Below, piece by piece: positions 54,060 through 62,765 of a stretch of 64,000 nucleotides of DNA (positions are counted from its first letter, which is position 1; the number at the start of each line of letters is the position of its first letter). The notes beneath the pieces were generated by a model. It was not told the origin of the DNA and searched no databases. It was given only the letters and a program-made list of their open reading frames with translations. Made by a program: the position numbers and the translations under genes. The stretch lies in assembly GCA_025352565.1 (NCBI GenBank), contig JANXTF010000066.1, positions 1 through 64,000 on the forward strand, read 5' to 3'. Source of the DNA: Rhodospirillales bacterium (lineage in GTDB: Bacteria; Pseudomonadota; Alphaproteobacteria; Acetobacterales; Acetobacteraceae).

Positions 54060-54551
54060 TCAGCTTCCGCACCGCGTGGCCGCGAAGTAGGGTTCCGGAT
54101 CGACCAGAATGCCGCCGAGGCGCAGTTCGAAATGGACATGGGTGCCGTAGGTGATGCCGGTGCGGCCGACGCGTCCAAGCGGCGCGCCGGGGCCGACCGC
54201 ACGGGCGCCGCTGGCCAGCGCCGGCGTGACGGTGCCGAGATGGGCATAGCGGGCGAGCATGTCGCCGCCTTCCGCGCGACGGGTCAGCACGTCCACCTCC
54301 AGTCCCTCCGCGCCGAGCCGGCGGATGGAAATAACCTCGCCCGGCGCCACGCTGCGCACATACGCGCCGACGGGGGCCGGGAAGTCGATCCCGTTGTGGA
54401 ACAGCGCCGCGCGCGGACCGACGGCGCGGCGGGGGCCGAACGGGCTGGAAATGCAGGCAGGGGTGACGGGCGAGGGCAGCTTCGTTTCGGCCGTGGCTTG
54501 CGCGGCGGCGCCAAGCAGGGGCGCGACAATGAGGAAGCGGCGAATTTTCAT
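54060..54551 (-). CDS. M23 family peptidase, periplasmic
   Basis: A 163-residue exported peptidase: signal peptide about 1-21, then a lone M23 (LytM-type) domain with FHNGIDFPAP and THVHFELRLGG (the HxH zinc motif). It probably cuts peptidoglycan cross-links or acts as an amidase activator. No LysM or coiled coil is present, so it is small for the family. It converges with the histidine kinase gene, with 4 bp between stops. Confidence 0.88.
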   Translation of the reverse strand: MKIRRFLIVAPLLGAAAQATAETKLPSPVTPACISSPFGPRRAVGPRAALFHNGIDFPAPVGAYVRSVAPGEVISIRRLGAEGLEVDVLTRRAEGGDMLARYAHLGTVTPALASGARAVGPGAPLGRVGRTGITYGTHVHFELRLGGILVDPEPYFAATRCGS

Positions 54552-54567
54552 GCGGCACCATAACGCG

Positions 54568-54618
54568 CCGCCCCGCCAGTCAAACCGCCCCGCCAGTCAA
54601 ACCGCCCGGCCGGTCAAG
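54568..54618. repeat. 17-bp tandem repeat between DUF1501 and M23 genes
   Basis: Two perfect copies of CCGCCCCGCCAGTCAAA and a third, degenerate one (54602-54618). On the minus strand each unit begins with TTTGACTGG, so that TTGAC boxes spaced by 17 bp precede the M23 gene; each unit also contains a TGA. Confidence 0.8.
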
Positions 54619-54621
54619 CCG

Positions 54622-55827
54622 TCACGCGCGCAGCAGGCCCGGCATCGCCGAGGCGGCCTGGCTGGCGGGGAACACGCGGTCCAAGGCTGTGGCATCCAGG
54701 CGCAGGTGCTGGGCGAGAATGCCCTTCGCGACCGAGCGAAGGTCCGTCGTGGGTTGCAGGTCGCGGTTCTCGAACAGGCGGTTTTGCGCGAGGCCGGGCC
54801 AATCCGCGCGAACCTTGCCGCCCGCCACGCCGCCGCCGAGCACGAAGGCGACGGTGCCGGTGCCGTGATCGGTGCCCTTGGTGCCGTTGGAGCGCACGGT
54901 GCGGCCGAACTCGGTCATGACCAGCACCACGGTCTTGCTCCAGGCATCGCCCAGGCCGGCCTTGAGACCCATCAGGCCGGTATCGAGCTGCTGCAAGGGG
55001 CCGTTCAGCCGGGCCGCTTGCGCCGCGTGCGTGTCCCATCCGCCGATTTCAAGTGCCGCGATGCGCGGGCCGTCCGGGGCCGCGAGCAGGCGGCCGGCGG
55101 CGGTGGCGAGCGAGGCAAAGGCGTTTTTGTTGACCACCTTGTCGCCCGACGGGGTGGCGTTCGCGAGCACGGCGGTGGAGAAGCCGCGCTCGCGCAGGCC
55201 TTCGGCGATCGCCCGTCCGAGGATCGGATCAGTACTGGCGAGGGCATTGATGCGGGCGTACAAATCGGGCTCCGGCCGGCCGAAATTCTGCGGCAGCCAG
55301 CTGCCGACCGAGGCCGGCCCACGCAGCAGCAGCGGCAGCGAGGTGCCGACCGAGAGGGCGAGGTCGGCCTTGGCGGTTCCGGCGGGCAGCACGCCGGCGA
55401 CCCGGTTCAGCCATCCGCTGGTCATGCGATGGTCCGAGCCGTATTCCATGTAGTCCTGCGCCTCGAAATGGCTGCGGCTGCGATACGGGCCGGCGACGGC
55501 ATGGACCGGCAGCAACTCATTGGCGGCGTACAGGCCATGCATCCCGGACAAGGCCGGATGCAGTCCGAAGAAGCCGCCGAGATCGAGCAGGCCGCCGGGC
55601 GCGCCCGGCTGGGGCAGCACGATGTCGGACCGCCACGTGGCGAGATCGCGATCGCCATAGGGCGTCACGGCGGCCAAGCCGTCGAGGGCTCCGCGCAGGA
55701 TCACCACCACGAAGCGCCGGTCGGTAGCGGCCGACGCAAGCGCAACCGAAATGCCTCCGAGACTGAACGCGGCGGTGAGGCCGAGCAGTGCCGAACGCCG
55801 CGTCACGACCGGATAGGTACGAGACAT
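54622..55827 (-). CDS. DUF1501 family exported protein
   Basis: A 401-residue DUF1501 protein (alkaline-phosphatase-like fold), Tat signal at the N terminus (VTRRSALLGLTAAF). Family stretches visible: VVVILRGALDGLAAV, DLGGFFGLHP, WDTHAAQAARL and VMTEFGRTVRSNGTKGTDHGTG. It starts 2 bp after the DUF1800 gene. These pairs are widespread in planctomycetes and proteobacteria and may handle extracytoplasmic sulphated or phosphorylated substrates; the true role is unknown. Confidence 0.9.
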   Translation of the reverse strand: MSRTYPVVTRRSALLGLTAAFSLGGISVALASAATDRRFVVVILRGALDGLAAVTPYGDRDLATWRSDIVLPQPGAPGGLLDLGGFFGLHPALSGMHGLYAANELLPVHAVAGPYRSRSHFEAQDYMEYGSDHRMTSGWLNRVAGVLPAGTAKADLALSVGTSLPLLLRGPASVGSWLPQNFGRPEPDLYARINALASTDPILGRAIAEGLRERGFSTAVLANATPSGDKVVNKNAFASLATAAGRLLAAPDGPRIAALEIGGWDTHAAQAARLNGPLQQLDTGLMGLKAGLGDAWSKTVVLVMTEFGRTVRSNGTKGTDHGTGTVAFVLGGGVAGGKVRADWPGLAQNRLFENRDLQPTTDLRSVAKGILAQHLRLDATALDRVFPASQAASAMPGLLRA

Positions 55828-55829
55828 GA

Positions 55830-57140
55830 CTATCTCCGCTGGAATTCGGGGGACGTCAGCAGCAGCGTCAACGCATCGCGCCGCGACCCGGCGTGCTGCA
55901 TTTGCTGGAGCGTCGCGGGGCGCAACAACGGGCCGAGTGCCGCGCTGGCGACCTGTTCGGGATCGACCGACGCGGCATGGCCCGCGATGCCATAGGCCCA
56001 GTCCACCCGGCGCAGCATCGCCTCCGGCCCGGCCCAATCGGCCGCCCGATCGGGCCATCCATTGGGCTCCGGCGCGTTGAACAGCGGCTGGCCGAGGGCC
56101 GCGAACATGCCGTCCAGGCTCGGCCGCTGCTCCGCCGGCAGATCGAGCGCGCGCATAATGGCGAAGATGAACTCGGCGGGCGTGCGCAGTTTGGTCAGCG
56201 GCTGCCAGGCTTCGGGCAGGCGGATCAGTTCCAGCGAGGCGGCCTTGAGGTCGCCATGGGTGTTGCGCAGCACCGCCTCGATCCGCGCGACCGAAGCGGG
56301 CGGCGGGTCGTCGGCGACGAAATGGCGCACCAGCTTGGTGGCGAGATGGCGGTGCGTGGCCGCATGGTCGCCGAGCCAGGTGAGTGCCGCAATGCCGCCC
56401 TCGCCGCCATGCGGAAAGGTCTGGCCCATGACGTATTTTGGCCCAGGCTCGTGCGCGTTCAGCCGAAACAGGTATTGCGGGGGATTGTACTCGATCGCGA
56501 ACGACCAGCCGGTGAGCACCTTGGCGAACTCGGTCACATCCTGCTGGGTGTAGCCGGCGGCGGGACTGACCGTGTGAAGTTCGAGGCATTCGCGGGCCAG
56601 ATTCTCGTTCAGGCCGCGATGGGTCTTCAGGCCTGCCGGGCTGGTGGGACCGAAGGACGCGGCGTTGTCCAGATAGACGAGCATGGCCGGATGGCGCATG
56701 ACCGCGAACAGCATGTCGACGAAGCGGCCGTTCACATGCGGGCGGATCGCTTCACGCACGAACGGCATCAGCACGGCGGCCACCTCCGGGCGTCGCAGGC
56801 TGACGGTGAAATGGTTGGCCCAGAACCACACCAGGCGCTCGCGGAACGGGGCGTCGGTGGTCAGCATGTAGTCGGCCAGCCTGCCGAAATCGGGCCTGAC
56901 CAAGTCCCGGACGCGGGTGGGGGCCGGGAGATCCACCTCATTTTTGCGGGCCTGGCGGTCCCGGCGATCCTCACGGAACGCCACCAGACCGTCGGCGGCG
57001 CTGTGGCCACCCATAGCCAATGCCGGGTCCGGCCCGTCCAGTTGGCGGGCAAGCCAGGCCGCCGGGTCGGCGGGGAGATCCTGGCTGCCGCGACGGCCGA
57101 GGCCGAAGCGAACGAGGGCTTGAGCGGTGCGCATGTCCAT
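55830..57140 (-). CDS. DUF1800 family protein
   Basis: A DUF1800 protein of about 436 residues: RFGLGRRGSQDLPADPAAWL at the N terminus, FWANHFTVS, NENLARECLELHTVSP and YTQQDVTEFAKVLTGW in the middle, LLTSPEFQRR at the end, all characteristic. It nearly always accompanies DUF1501, as here. The start is uncertain among ATG codons at 57152, 57149, 57140 and 57134. Upstream, 57141-57383 is a divergent spacer to fusA with no clear promoter that I can point to. Confidence 0.9.
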   Translation of the reverse strand: MDMRTAQALVRFGLGRRGSQDLPADPAAWLARQLDGPDPALAMGGHSAADGLVAFREDRRDRQARKNEVDLPAPTRVRDLVRPDFGRLADYMLTTDAPFRERLVWFWANHFTVSLRRPEVAAVLMPFVREAIRPHVNGRFVDMLFAVMRHPAMLVYLDNAASFGPTSPAGLKTHRGLNENLARECLELHTVSPAAGYTQQDVTEFAKVLTGWSFAIEYNPPQYLFRLNAHEPGPKYVMGQTFPHGGEGGIAALTWLGDHAATHRHLATKLVRHFVADDPPPASVARIEAVLRNTHGDLKAASLELIRLPEAWQPLTKLRTPAEFIFAIMRALDLPAEQRPSLDGMFAALGQPLFNAPEPNGWPDRAADWAGPEAMLRRVDWAYGIAGHAASVDPEQVASAALGPLLRPATLQQMQHAGSRRDALTLLLTSPEFQRR

Positions 57141-57383
57141 GAGCGTCATCATAGCGTCAACCACGTATCTGTGTGTGACGAAGGGTGAGCCACCCCTGTC
57201 GCGACGGGCGGCACGCCAAGCTTGCAAAAATCGCCCGGCGGGAGCACATCACGCCTTATTCGGCGCCGCCGGACGGGGGTGCTCGTCGCGGCGCTCGCGG
57301 GCGCGCGGGGCAGACGGCTCCGCTGCGTCCGTTCTCGTTTGCCCAAAGGTTGGGTGCCCCGAGCGGGCGCATTGGAGGCTACC

Positions 57384-59474
57384 GTGGCTGCATCGACATC
57401 GTTGGACAAGCTCCGCAACATCGGCATCACCGCGCATATCGACGCGGGCAAAACCACCACGACGGAGCGCATTCTGTATTACACAGGCGTGTCGCACCGC
57501 ATCGGCGAGGTGCACGATGGCAACACCACGACCGACTACATGGAGCAGGAGCGCGAGCGCGGCATCACGATCACGTCGGCTGCGGTCACATGCGAGTGGA
57601 AAGACCACCGCATCAACATCATCGACACGCCCGGCCACATCGACTTCAATATCGAAGTGAACCGCAGCCTGCGCGTGCTCGATGGCGCCGTGTTCATCAT
57701 CGAGGGGGTGGCCGGCGTGCAGCCCCAGTCCGAGACCAATTGGCGCCTGGCCGACCGCTACAATGTGCCGCGCATCATCTTCATCAACAAGCTCGACCGC
57801 ACCGGGGCCGATTTCTACCGCGCGTTCGACACGCTGAAGGAGAAGCTCGACATCATCGCGCTGCCGCTGCAGCTGCCGATCGGGATCGAGGACCAGTTCA
57901 TCGGCGTGGTCGATCTGGTCGAGATGAAGGCGATCATCTGGGAAGGCGGCGAATTGGGCGCCAAGTTCCACGACGAGGAAATCCCGGCCGACCTGAGGGA
58001 AAAGGCCGCCGAATACCGCAAGCTCCTGCTCGACACTGCTTTGTCGGTGGATGACGCCGGCATGGAGGAGTATTTCGACAAGGGCGACGTGTCCGTTGCC
58101 ACGCTGAAGCGCGCCATCAAGACCGGCACCATCAAGGGCGATTTCCGCCCCGTTCTGTGCGGCACGGCGTTCAAGAACAAGGGCGTGCAGCCGCTGCTCG
58201 ACGCGGTGCTCGACTTCCTGCCGTCGCCGATCGACGTGCCCGGCATCTCGATCGCGGCCGAGGAGGGCGAGGAGGACGGCGAGCACAGCAACCGCCGCCG
58301 GATCAAGGCCGATCCGAACGCGCCGTTCGCCGGCCTTGCGTTCAAGATCATCAACGACAAATACGGCGCGTTGACCTTCGTGCGTGTGTATGCCGGCACG
58401 CTGCGCAGCGGCGATACGGTGATGAACACCACCAAGGACGAGAAGGAGCGCGTCGGCCGGATGTTCCAGATGCACGCCGACAAGCGTGCGGAAATCAAGG
58501 AAGTCCATGCCGGCGACATCGCGGCCTTCGTCGGGCTGAAGGACACCGGCACCGGCGACACGCTGGCTTCCGAGAAAGATCCGGTGGTGCTGGAGCGCAT
58601 GGCGTTCCCGGTGCCGGTGATCGACGTGTCGGTGGAGCCGAAAACCAAGGATGCGGTTGAGAAAATGACCCTCGGCCTGCAGAAGCTGGCCGGCGAAGAC
58701 CCCAGCCTGCGCCTCAAGACCGACCAGGAGACCGGCCAGACCATCCTGTCCGGCATGGGCGAGCTTCACCTGGAGATCATCATCGACCGCCTGCGCCGTG
58801 AATACGGCGTGGAGGCCAATGTCGGCGCGCCGCAGGTGGCCTATCGCGAGACCATCAGCAAGGCGCACACCGAGATCTACACCCACAAGAAGCAGACCGG
58901 CGGCTCAGGCCAGTACGCCGAGGTGAAGATCATCTTCGCGCCGCAGGAGCGCAACGCGGGCGTGCTGTTCGAGAACAAGGTGGTCGGCGGTTCGGTGCCG
59001 AAGGAATACATCCCAGCCGTCGAGAAGGGCATCCGGGTGCAGGCCGATACCGGCGTGCTGGCCGGGTTCCAGACCGTGGACTTCAAGTACACGCTGGTGG
59101 ACGGCAAGTACCATGACGTGGACTCGAGCGCGCTGGCGTTCGAGATCGCGGCCAAGGCCTGCTTCCGCGAGGGCATGAAGAAGGCCGGCCCGATCATCCT
59201 CGAGCCGATCATGGACGTGGAAGTGACCACCCCGAACGACCATGTCGGCGACTGCGTGGGAGACCTCAACCGCCGCCGCGGCCAGATCCAGAGCCAGGAC
59301 AGCTCGGGCTCCACCGTGATGGTGCGCGCGCACGTGCCGCTGAAGGAGATGTTCGGCTACATCAGCGATCTGCGCAGCATGACCAAGGGCCGTGCCAGCT
59401 TCACGATGCAGTTCCACCACTACGACCCCGTGCCGCGCAACATCGCGGACGAGATCATGGCGAAGTCGGCCTAA
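57384..59474 (+). CDS. fusA: Elongation factor G variant
   Basis: A 696-residue translational GTPase. G1 [17 protein letters not shown]3 DTPGHIDF, G4 NKLD; domains II-V follow with [17 protein letters not shown] and [12 protein letters not shown] at the end. It lies alone, without rpsL, rpsG and tuf. Switch-adjacent residues ([23 protein letters not shown]) and an acidic insert [14 protein letters not shown] distinguish it from typical alphaproteobacterial EF-G, so it may be a second copy. GTG 57384 is preceded by TTGGAGG. A strong hairpin follows at 59503. Confidence 0.92.
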   Translation: MAASTSLDKLRNIGITAHIDAGKTTTTERILYYTGVSHRIGEVHDGNTTTDYMEQERERGITITSAAVTCEWKDHRINIIDTPGHIDFNIEVNRSLRVLDGAVFIIEGVAGVQPQSETNWRLADRYNVPRIIFINKLDRTGADFYRAFDTLKEKLDIIALPLQLPIGIEDQFIGVVDLVEMKAIIWEGGELGAKFHDEEIPADLREKAAEYRKLLLDTALSVDDAGMEEYFDKGDVSVATLKRAIKTGTIKGDFRPVLCGTAFKNKGVQPLLDAVLDFLPSPIDVPGISIAAEEGEEDGEHSNRRRIKADPNAPFAGLAFKIINDKYGALTFVRVYAGTLRSGDTVMNTTKDEKERVGRMFQMHADKRAEIKEVHAGDIAAFVGLKDTGTGDTLASEKDPVVLERMAFPVPVIDVSVEPKTKDAVEKMTLGLQKLAGEDPSLRLKTDQETGQTILSGMGELHLEIIIDRLRREYGVEANVGAPQVAYRETISKAHTEIYTHKKQTGGSGQYAEVKIIFAPQERNAGVLFENKVVGGSVPKEYIPAVEKGIRVQADTGVLAGFQTVDFKYTLVDGKYHDVDSSALAFEIAAKACFREGMKKAGPIILEPIMDVEVTTPNDHVGDCVGDLNRRRGQIQSQDSSGSTVMVRAHVPLKEMFGYISDLRSMTKGRASFTMQFHHYDPVPRNIADEIMAKSA

Positions 59475-59502
59475 CCGCCCCCGCGCCAAGGACGTGCCGA
59501 TC

Positions 59503-59534
59503 AACGGCGCCGGCGGGAGACCGCCGGCGCCGTT
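59503..59534 (+). terminator. Terminator hairpin after fusA
   Basis: A perfect 14-bp stem, AACGGCGCCGGCGG with its complement, closed by a GAGA tetraloop (GNRA type). There is no U-tract, which is common in this genome. It separates fusA from the superoxide dismutase gene. Confidence 0.75.
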
Positions 59535-59614
59535 GCCACGTCACCGGTCCGCCGCTTGACCGTTTCTCCCGCGGCTTCCACAACCGGGGGGCTGGCAAGA
59601 TGTGGGAGAAACTC

Positions 59615-60352
59615 ATGCTGATCATGCGGCGTCGTGCCTTGGTTTTGGCCGGCGGCGCGGCCTTGCTAGCGGGCAGGGCATCCGCCCAGGCGGCTCGGGC
59701 CAGCGCCGTGTTGGCGGACCCCGTGTACCCGTTCGTGCTCCCGCCGCTGCCCTATGCGGCCGGTGCCAACGAGGCCGCCATCGATGTGGCGACGATGGAG
59801 CTGCATCACGACAAGCATCATGCCGCCTATGTCGCGAACCTGAACGCGGCGGTGAAGGATGTGCCCCAGGTGGCGGCGATGCCGCTCTCGGCCATGCTGG
59901 CGAAGCTGCCGGAACTGCCCGAGGCGATCCGCAACGCGGTGCGGAACAACGGCGGCAGCCACGCGAACCACAGCATGTTCTGGCCTGTGATGGGCGGGTC
60001 GGGCGGGGAGCCGGGGGGCGAGCTGGGGACCGCGATCGCGCGCGACTTCGGCTCGTTCGCGCAGTTGAAGGACGGCTTCAACCGCGCCGGAGTGGGACAA
60101 TTCGGCTCGGGTTGGGTGATGGTGCTGGCGGACGCGACCGGCAAGTTGTCGCTGGTGGCGCGGCCAAACCAGGATTCGCCTCTGATGGACGCCAAGCGCG
60201 CCCTGTTCGGCAACGACGTGTGGGAGCACGCCTACTATCTCCGCTACCAGAACCGCCGCGCCGACTACCTCGCCGCGTGGTGGAACGTGGTGAACTGGCC
60301 CGCGATCACCGAGCGTTACCAGGCCGCCCTGGGCGGCAAACTGGCCATCTGA
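59615..60352 (+). CDS. Exported Fe/Mn superoxide dismutase
   Basis: A 245-residue Fe/Mn SOD with an N-terminal signal peptide containing RRR (MRRRALVLAGGAALLAG...ASAQA), hence periplasmic, possibly Tat-exported. Metal-site segments: ELHHDKHHAAYV, SHANHSMFWPV, NDVWEHAYYLRYQ, all intact. Gln in the second shell (GQFGSGW) is typical. ATG 59615 has GGGAGA at good spacing; 59600 and 59624 are alternatives. Cytosolic SOD must lie elsewhere. Confidence 0.9.
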   Translation: MLIMRRRALVLAGGAALLAGRASAQAARASAVLADPVYPFVLPPLPYAAGANEAAIDVATMELHHDKHHAAYVANLNAAVKDVPQVAAMPLSAMLAKLPELPEAIRNAVRNNGGSHANHSMFWPVMGGSGGEPGGELGTAIARDFGSFAQLKDGFNRAGVGQFGSGWVMVLADATGKLSLVARPNQDSPLMDAKRALFGNDVWEHAYYLRYQNRRADYLAAWWNVVNWPAITERYQAALGGKLAI

Positions 60353-60357
60353 CGGGC

Positions 60358-60398
60358 CGGTTGGTAGATAACTGAATCAGTTGGAATTGCGTACGAAC
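60358..60398. repeat. Dispersed 41-bp repeat, copy 2
   Basis: Starts six bases after the SOD stop codon; its reverse complement matches window positions 1-41 at 37 of 41. It borders directly on the palindromes at 60410-60472, so both may be parts of one larger intergenic element. Confidence 0.7.
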
Positions 60399-60409
60399 TC
60401 CTCCACGTC

Positions 60410-60472
60410 ATGGTCCGCGAAGGCGGACCATCCACGACGTGCAATGCGGGTCTCGGAAAGTCGTGGATGGTC
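60410..60472. repeat. REP/BIME-like overlapping palindromes
   Basis: Two inverted repeats overlap. One is ATGGTCCGC-GAAG-GCGGACCAT (60410-60431). The other is GACCATCCACGAC (60426-60438) with GTCGTGGATGGTC (60460-60472), perfect over 13 bp. They share 60426-60431, so the two hairpins exclude each other. The CATGG...CCATCCACGA pattern resembles the short intergenic palindromic elements of alphaproteobacteria. Confidence 0.7.
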
Positions 60473-60595
60473 GGCCTCCGCCGAACAGGACGGGATGATA
60501 CGACTGTACGAATCCTGAAGCGAGTAATTGTCATCAAACCCTAACGGGCCGGCAGGCCAGATCCATGCGGAAAGTCTGGCCGATGAACACCCCTT

Positions 60596-60625
60596 CCGCT
60601 CCCGCGAGACCGCCGATGGCCTCGA
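60596..60625 (+). repeat. Duplicated fragment of the ilvD 5' end
   Basis: Thirty bases match 61036-61065, the start of ilvD, with one mismatch; offset is exactly 440 bp. In the ilvD frame it would read RSRETADGLD versus RSRETVDGLD. It looks like a remnant of a partial duplication, not an expressed gene. Confidence 0.75.
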
Positions 60626-60638
60626 CGGCTGGGTCCGC

Positions 60639-60878
60639 TCAGCCGGCATCCGCCAGATCGAGCCGACGCTCTATTCGGTCCAGTCGGGTTTCCACCAGGT
60701 CCAGGCGGCCCACCACCGCCGCGTAATGCCCCTGCTCGTCACCACGGAACTGACCGACCTGACGTTCCACCGACGTCAGGCGCGGCTTGATGTCGGCTAA
60801 CTCCGCCAGCGCGCGGTCAAGCTTCTCATCCATGCGACGCGGCATCCGAAGCACCAGGCCGTCAGGCTCGTCCTGCAT
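60639..60878 (-). CDS. Small coiled-coil protein, unknown function
   Basis: A 79-residue protein with a Leu/Val heptad pattern: LDRALAELADIKPRLTSVERQVG and VGRLDLVETRLDRIERRLDL. Short proteins of this LDRIERRLDL type are common in alphaproteobacteria and are unassigned. ATG 60878 has GGAGG at 5-6 bp. It is divergent from ilvD. Confidence 0.7.
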   Translation of the reverse strand: MQDEPDGLVLRMPRRMDEKLDRALAELADIKPRLTSVERQVGQFRGDEQGHYAAVVGRLDLVETRLDRIERRLDLADAG

Positions 60879-61012
60879 GTCGCCTCCATGGAACCGCACG
60901 GCCACAATGCTCCGCTGCGGTATCTTCTGGCTAGGGTTGCGAAGGGCAAGTCGGACCCGCCAACTTTTCGCGCGTAAGGCAACCGTGGTATTCCGTCGGA
61001 CAGGAGATTCCA

Positions 61013-62698
61013 ATGTCTGACCCGGCGCCACCTCACCGCTCCCGCGAGACCGTCGATGGCCTCGATCGCGCCGCCCATCGCGCCTTCCTGCGCGCCACGG
61101 GCCTGTCGGACGCCCAGATCGCCCAGCCCTTCATCGGCGTGGTGACCACGCAGGCCGAGACCATGCCCTGCACCATGGGCCTGGGCGCGCAGGCGCAGCA
61201 CGCCAAGCGCGGCATTTCGGTCGCGGGCGGGACGCCGTTCGAGTTCACCACCATCGCCGTCTCGGACGGCCTCAGCATGAACCACGCAGGGATGCGGTTC
61301 AGCCTGGTCAGCCGCGAGATCATCGCCGACAGCGTCGAGGCGGTGGCGTCGGGGCACCTTTATGACGGGCTGGTCGCGTTCGGCGGCTGCGACAAGACGC
61401 TGCCGGGCATGATGATGGCGCTGGTGCGCTGCAACCTGCCCAGCGTGTTCCTGTACGGCGGCAGCACGTTGCCCGGATGGCTCGATGGGCGGGATGTCAG
61501 CGCGCTCGACGTCTACGAGGGCGTCGGCGGCGTGATGGCCGGCACCATGTCCGAGGCCGATCTGGCGCGGCTGGAGCTTGCCTGTCTGCCGACCATCGGC
61601 GCCTGCCCCGGCCAGTTCACCGCCAACACCATGGCGATGGTGGGCGAGGCGCTGGGATTGTCACCGGCGGGATCGGGCATGGTGCCGGCGGTTTACGCCG
61701 CACGCGGGCCGATCGCGGAGCGGGCGGGGCGGCTGGTGCTGGAGATTCTGCGGCGTGGCGGGCCGCTGCCGCGCGACCTCGTGACGCGCGCGAGCCTCGC
61801 CAATGCCTGCGCGCTGGTGGCCGCCACCGGCGGCTCGACCAACGCCGCGCTCCACATTCCGGCGATCGCGCACGAGGCGGGCGTGCGCTTCACCCTGGCC
61901 GATGTGGCGGAGGTGTTTCACCGCACGCCGGTCATCGCGAGCCTGCGGCCGGGCGGGCGCTTCCATGCGAAGGACCTGCACGATATCGGCGGCTGCCCGG
62001 TCATCATGAAGGAACTGATTCTGGGCGGCTTCATGGACGGGTCGTGCCCGACGGTGACCGGACGCACGCTCGGCGAGGAGGTCGCGGACGCGCCGTCGCC
62101 GGACGGCCAGATCGTGGTCCGGATCGAGGACGCGTTGAGCCCGACCGGCGGCGTGGTCGTGCTGCGCGGCAATCTGTGCCCCGATGGCGCGCTGCTGAAG
62201 GTGGCGGGGCTCAAGCGGCTCGTGTTCGAGGGACCGGCGCGGGTGTTCGATGGCGAGGAGGCCTGCGCGGAAATCGTCCGCCGCCGCGCCTATCGGGAGG
62301 GCGAGGTACTCGTCATCCGCAACGAGGGACCGCGCGGCGGGCCAGGGATGCGGGAGATGCTGGGCGTGACGGCGCTGATCTACGGGCAAGGCATGGGCGA
62401 GAAGGTCGCCCTGCTGACCGATGGCCGGTTCTCGGGGGCCACGCGGGGCATGTGCATCGGCTATGCCGGGCCGGAGGCCGCTCTCGGCGGGCCGCTGGCG
62501 TTGGTGCGCGACGGCGACATGATCCGCATCGACGCGGCGGCCGAAACCATCACGCTGGCGGTTGACGAGGCCGAACTGGCCGCTCGGCGGGCCTCTTGGA
62601 TGCCGTTCACGCGCGGCCGGTTGGGCGGTGTATTGGAGAAATACGCGGCGCAGGTCGGCCCCGCCTATCTCGGCGCCGTCACGCATAGCGGCGTTTAA
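61013..62698 (+). CDS. ilvD: Dihydroxy-acid dehydratase
   Basis: A 561-residue IlvD/Edd-family dehydratase for valine and isoleucine synthesis. Iron-sulphur and substrate motifs: CDKTLPGMMMAL, GACPGQFTANTM, and GRFSGATRGMCIGY near the C terminus. An Edd or sugar-acid dehydratase role cannot be fully ruled out, but Edd enzymes are about 600 residues. The ATG is preceded by AGGAGA. It stands upstream of an SCPx-type thiolase with a 67-bp gap. Confidence 0.88.
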   Translation: MSDPAPPHRSRETVDGLDRAAHRAFLRATGLSDAQIAQPFIGVVTTQAETMPCTMGLGAQAQHAKRGISVAGGTPFEFTTIAVSDGLSMNHAGMRFSLVSREIIADSVEAVASGHLYDGLVAFGGCDKTLPGMMMALVRCNLPSVFLYGGSTLPGWLDGRDVSALDVYEGVGGVMAGTMSEADLARLELACLPTIGACPGQFTANTMAMVGEALGLSPAGSGMVPAVYAARGPIAERAGRLVLEILRRGGPLPRDLVTRASLANACALVAATGGSTNAALHIPAIAHEAGVRFTLADVAEVFHRTPVIASLRPGGRFHAKDLHDIGGCPVIMKELILGGFMDGSCPTVTGRTLGEEVADAPSPDGQIVVRIEDALSPTGGVVVLRGNLCPDGALLKVAGLKRLVFEGPARVFDGEEACAEIVRRRAYREGEVLVIRNEGPRGGPGMREMLGVTALIYGQGMGEKVALLTDGRFSGATRGMCIGYAGPEAALGGPLALVRDGDMIRIDAAAETITLAVDEAELAARRASWMPFTRGRLGGVLEKYAAQVGPAYLGAVTHSGV

Positions 62699-62765
62699 GC
62701 ATTCTTCACTTGTCCGGAGCACGGACAAAGGCGAAATATCCTCAGCGGAAATCAGGAGACACGCC

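Noticed and set aside
54568-54618. Possible CRISPR array
   Set aside because: Units are only 17 bp, directly adjoining with no spacers, and no cas genes are in the window.
60358-60472. Insertion-sequence remnant
   Set aside because: No transposase fragment or flanking target duplication is seen; REP-like intergenic element is a better description.
60528-60800. 90-codon plus-strand open frame after sod
   Set aside because: It lies opposite the better supported coiled-coil gene and includes the ilvD duplication remnant; no ribosome site.
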